From an uncultured beta proteobacterium (GTDB taxonomy: Bacteria; Pseudomonadota; Gammaproteobacteria; Burkholderiales; Burkholderiaceae_C), in the NCBI GenBank assembly GCA_903869595.1, contig CAIPZV010000054.1:1-57658 (forward strand): a DNA stretch of 57,658 nt, written 5' to 3'. The notes under the pieces are model-generated. The model did not search any database. It was not told where the DNA came from and saw only the letters and a list, made by a program, of their open reading frames with translations. The translations under genes were made by a program, and so were the position numbers. Positions 54,817-57,658 of the stretch are shown here, one piece after another; position 1 is the stretch's first letter, and every line of letters begins with the position of its first letter.

Positions 54817-55893
54817 TTACCAGGCCGGAACCATGCGCACTTGCGCGGGCAAGGTATGGTGCAACACCGGCATGAAGTACAGGCGCACAAAGGTGGCCGC
54901 ACCTGATACGGCCCAGCGCGCACGCTGCAAGGCGCCGATCACGCCGCCACGCGCTTTGGCTTTGTCCATCTGCGTTTGAACATGGAACAAATGCGCAAGC
55001 CCTTCGCGAAACGCAGGGTTGTCAATGTCCAGACTCACCGGGAAGACCTGGCGCGTGATCTCGTTGGTGATGCGAAACACTTCGTAGTCGTAGGTGGTGG
55101 ACTCCAGGCCCATTTCATGGTGCAGCATGGGGCGGCTGTGGTCACGCACATACATCGTGGCATAGACCGCCAGCAAGAAGAAGCGAATCCAAAAGACATT
55201 GCCGCCGCGCAGCAAATGCGGGTTGGCACGCATAATGAGCGCAAAGGATTCGCCATGGCGGAACTCGTCATTGCACCAACGCTCAAACCAGTGGAAGATG
55301 GGGTGAAAACGCTTGTCCGGATGCCTTTCCAACTGGCGGAAGATGGTGATGTAGCGGGCGTAACCAATTTTTTCAGAAAGATAGGTCGCGTAAAAAATGT
55401 ACTTGGGCTTGAAGTAGGTGTAGGCCTTGGTGCGCTTTAAATCGCCTAGGTCGATCCCTAAACCGAAGTCTTTGAGCGACTGGTTGATAAAGCTGGCGTG
55501 GCGCGATTCGTCGCGGGCCATATAGCGCATGAGCTGCTTGATATCCGGGTTTTCGACGTTTTTGAAAATCTCGGTGTACAAAATGCAACCGGAAAATTCG
55601 GAGGTCAAAGACGAGATCAGAAATTCTAAAAACTCTTGGCGCATTTCCGGGCTGACTTGCGAAAAGCGCTCGGCTACTTCTTTCGCAAATTCGGGGGTGC
55701 GTTGGAAATGGTCGTGGTTGTTATCACCCTCGTACTCGGCCATCATGGTGTCCCACTCGGTGCGCATGGAGGAGACATCAAGACGGTCCATCGCGGCAAA
55801 GTCCGTGGTGTAAAAGCGCGGGCTGAGCATGGTGCTCTCCACGGCTTTTTGCGAGGCTTTTTCTGCCGAGTCGATGGACGGGGTCGCTTGCAT
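54817..55893 (-). CDS. acsF: Mg-protoporphyrin IX monomethyl ester oxidative cyclase
   Basis: A 358-residue di-iron enzyme that forms the fifth ring with oxygen. Seen: [20 protein letters not shown], and iron-binding segments [24 protein letters not shown] and [15 protein letters not shown]. The C-terminal [20 protein letters not shown] is typical. It is the oxygen-dependent route; no anaerobic BchE is present here. Lies between puhC and puhE. Confidence 0.96.
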   Translation of the reverse strand: MQATPSIDSAEKASQKAVESTMLSPRFYTTDFAAMDRLDVSSMRTEWDTMMAEYEGDNNHDHFQRTPEFAKEVAERFSQVSPEMRQEFLEFLISSLTSEFSGCILYTEIFKNVENPDIKQLMRYMARDESRHASFINQSLKDFGLGIDLGDLKRTKAYTYFKPKYIFYATYLSEKIGYARYITIFRQLERHPDKRFHPIFHWFERWCNDEFRHGESFALIMRANPHLLRGGNVFWIRFFLLAVYATMYVRDHSRPMLHHEMGLESTTYDYEVFRITNEITRQVFPVSLDIDNPAFREGLAHLFHVQTQMDKAKARGGVIGALQRARWAVSGAATFVRLYFMPVLHHTLPAQVRMVPAW

Positions 55894-55919
55894 GAAATTG
55901 CTCCGGTTCAGGATTATGG

Positions 55920-56390
55920 TTATTCAGGCTGCATCGCCAAAAAGCGGGCGAATTCAGCCGTATTGGTTGGTCCAAATGATTCTAGATCGACCCGTTGGCC
56001 GGTGCTGGGGTCCATCAAAGTGACCCGGCCATCGACACGGGCTATCAGGTCAAAGGGCTTGTCCGAGCCGATGCCGCGTGCGTGGCGCTCGCGCGTCAGG
56101 GCGCGCAGCGCGCCGCGTACAAAGCCTTGCTCGCCATACAGCACCGTCAGCTTCTCACCAGTGAGGCCATCGGCCACCAGCACGCCATGGTCTTTATCGT
56201 CTTGAAACAGCAAGGAACGCTGTACCGTGGGCGCAGCTGCCAGCTGGTCCGGACCGTTGCCGGTGATGCGGATAAGGCCAACTGAAATCAAGGAAAACGC
56301 AATGATGCCGCCAGCGCAGTACAGCACCCATTTGGGGAAGCTGTCCGGCGTGGTGTTGGCAGGCTTGGCGGCCAAGGTGTAGCTGCTCAT
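55920..56390 (-). CDS. puhC: PuhC photosynthetic complex assembly protein
   Basis: A 156-residue protein with one N-terminal membrane helix ([20 protein letters not shown]) and a periplasmic domain with [34 protein letters not shown] and [20 protein letters not shown]. This is the PuhC pattern; it helps organise RC-LH1. Its ATG overlaps the puhB stop (ATGA). Confidence 0.9.
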   Translation of the reverse strand: MSSYTLAAKPANTTPDSFPKWVLYCAGGIIAFSLISVGLIRITGNGPDQLAAAPTVQRSLLFQDDKDHGVLVADGLTGEKLTVLYGEQGFVRGALRALTRERHARGIGSDKPFDLIARVDGRVTLMDPSTGQRVDLESFGPTNTAEFARFLAMQPE

Positions 56391-57058
56391 GTGGGGCTTA
56401 CTTGCAGCGCAGGGCTGGCATGGCGGCTGGCGCTTTCTTGCACCACCGGCTTGGCTTGCATGCCGGTGGCTTGCGACCAGGCATCGCGCACCTGGGCGGC
56501 CACGGTTTGCACATCGGCAATGGCGCGCAAAGTAGGCTCGGGTTGGTTGATGCGCCAGGGGCGCACGCTGGGCCACAGGTGCACCCAGGCGATACGGTCA
56601 TCACCTTGCAGCGCCAGGCTGATATCGCCAAAACCGCCGTCTAGGTTGCGCACATCGGCGGCTGCAATACGCTTTAAGGGCAGGTTGAAGGTCACTGTCA
56701 GCACAATGCCCAGGCGCATCACGATGCGCTTGTTGGTCACTGTGTAGACGGTGGTGCGCGCTGTCATCCAGGCCAGGGTCCAAACGCAAAGCAGGCCGGT
56801 GAGGGACAGCGGAACAATCCACTTGACCGAGAGCAGCAGCGCCATAGGACCGGCGCCGGACTCCAGCGCTGGCCACGCACAGGCCAGCACCAGCAGACCG
56901 AAGTAAAAGACCAGTTTACGGGTATGAAAGGCCGAGGCCGCCAGCGCACGCACGTCCGGCGAGCCCTGCCACACGACGTGTTCATCGGACGGCAAACGCT
57001 CGGGCAGTCCGTACTGCGGTTCAAACTCATATTCGTGGCCGAGGTTTTCTATCGACAT
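56387..57058 (-). CDS. puhB: PuhB photosynthetic complex assembly protein
   Basis: A 223-residue membrane protein with EYEFEPQYGLPERLPSDEHV, WQGSPDVRALAASAFHTRKL, then two to three helices and a PH-like domain (TVYTVTNKRIVMRLGIVLTV, LPLKRIAAADVR). PuhB promotes reaction-centre assembly. It follows puhA by 40 bases. Confidence 0.93.
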   Translation of the reverse strand: MSIENLGHEYEFEPQYGLPERLPSDEHVVWQGSPDVRALAASAFHTRKLVFYFGLLVLACAWPALESGAGPMALLLSVKWIVPLSLTGLLCVWTLAWMTARTTVYTVTNKRIVMRLGIVLTVTFNLPLKRIAAADVRNLDGGFGDISLALQGDDRIAWVHLWPSVRPWRINQPEPTLRAIADVQTVAAQVRDAWSQATGMQAKPVVQESASRHASPALQVSPT

Positions 57059-57098
57059 GGTCTTTCCTTCTCAGTCTGCAATAGGGGTACGTGGATGC

Positions 57099-57658
57099 TT
57101 AAATCAGGGGTTCGCTACGGCTGGCGTCGGCAAACAAAGTGCCGCCGCCGTAGTAGGCGCTGATTTTTTCCTCTTCCAGCTTGGTGATCTGGTCGGGGTT
57201 GCGCAGTGCCGGTACCGCCGCGAAATGGCGGGCATAGATGGCATGCACTTCCACTTGGTTACGGCGCACCAGCGAAAACGGTATGGGCAGCAAAACAGTC
57301 CGACCACCAGCGATTTCCACTTCCAAGTAGCGGAACATCATTTCGGCCGCGTCAATCCAGATGTCTTTGACCGTGCCGCCTTGCTTGCCGTCGCCGCCCA
57401 TGACAGGCAGGCCGCGCGGGTCCACGTCTTGTTCGGCTACGGTGTAGTCGCTGGCAATACGCAGGGGTTGCAGCAAGGGCTTGCCGTCGAGGCTGCGCTC
57501 AGGTACGTCTTCACGCATAGACCAGGCACCGGCGCCTACGCCCGATGTCATGGCATCACCCGTGGGCTCGATGGGGGAACCTGAGCCCATCCCGGTAGAG
57601 ACGCCGCGGATGGGCGGCTCTTTGCGCGTCAGGTCTGGCACGGTGACGCTCTGGCCAC
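57099..57658 (-). CDS. puhA: Reaction centre H subunit, N-terminus beyond the window
   Basis: At least 186 C-terminal residues of PuhA, running off the right edge. It is the cytoplasmic PRC-barrel part: DYTVAEQDVDPRGLPVMGGD, GGTVKDIWIDAAEMMFRYLE and LPIPFSLVRRNQVEVHAIYA. The missing part would hold the single membrane helix. It caps the L/M cytoplasmic face and shapes proton uptake to QB. Confidence 0.95.
   Translation of the reverse strand, partial: GQSVTVPDLTRKEPPIRGVSTGMGSGSPIEPTGDAMTSGVGAGAWSMREDVPERSLDGKPLLQPLRIASDYTVAEQDVDPRGLPVMGGDGKQGGTVKDIWIDAAEMMFRYLEVEIAGGRTVLLPIPFSLVRRNQVEVHAIYARHFAAVPALRNPDQITKLEEEKISAYYGGGTLFADASRSEPLI

Overview
The window looks like the chromosome of a phototrophic betaproteobacterium, most likely Burkholderiales/Comamonadaceae (Rhodoferax/Limnohabitans-like). 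It is GC-rich. The porins, Coq7, OsmC, SoxDAG and palindromic repeats fit that group. It carries most of a photosynthesis gene cluster (PGC) of the purple-bacterial type: type-II reaction centre, bacteriochlorophyll a and spheroidene-series carotenoids. The taxonomic placement is inference from gene content.

Layout. (1) 0.1-7.1 kb: sarcosine oxidase soxDAG, a hydantoinase A-type gene with an in-frame repeat insertion, and an Fe-S protein, probably for creatinine/N-methylhydantoin/sarcosine use. (2) 7.1-10.4 kb: a possible integrase remnant, an internally deleted group II intron sitting just past a porin terminator, and two porins. (3) 10.6-19.7 kb: coq7, ilvA, a 5'-nucleotidase, queC, a DUF1003 protein and a flavin oxidoreductase, mixed with four toxin-antitoxin (TA) loci, two of them damaged. 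(4) 19.9-40.2 kb, rightward PGC arm: alpha/beta hydrolase, light-dependent protochlorophyllide reductase (LPOR), bchIDO, crtEF, bchCXYZ, pufB, an unrecognised small membrane protein, pufA, pufLMC, crtA, crtD, crtC. (5) 40.2-50.5 kb: an accessory segment with a CbbR-like regulator and SbtA-type bicarbonate transporter, nnrS behind an FNR-type box, a thioesterase and MerR pair, a VapC remnant, PrlF/YhaV, a YdeI-like protein, an AT-richer patch with an EVE/nuclease protein, a HigBA-like pair and an SDR. (6) 50.6-57.7 kb, leftward PGC arm: puhA (cut by the edge), puhB, puhC, acsF, puhE, crtI, crtB, then two small membrane-protein genes.

How it works together. CrtE, CrtB, CrtI, CrtC, CrtD, CrtF and CrtA form the complete path from farnesyl diphosphate to spheroidene/spheroidenone. 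BchID (chelatase), AcsF (oxygen-dependent cyclase), LPOR, BchXYZ and BchC cover much of bacteriochlorophyll synthesis; AcsF and LPOR are the oxygen-tolerant enzymes for their steps. PufLMC, PufBA and PuhA build the RC-LH1 core, and PuhB, PuhC and PuhE assist assembly. BchH, BchM, BchF, BchG, BchP and the dark-operative BchLNB are not in the window. TGT-N12-ACA (PpsR/CrtJ-type) boxes lie before crtE and, in tandem 8 bp apart, before bchC.

The best candidates for something undescribed are the 74-residue membrane protein between pufB and pufA, the alpha/beta hydrolase overlapping the LPOR gene, the membrane-protein pair behind crtB, and the same intergenic repeat placed in frame inside two coding regions.
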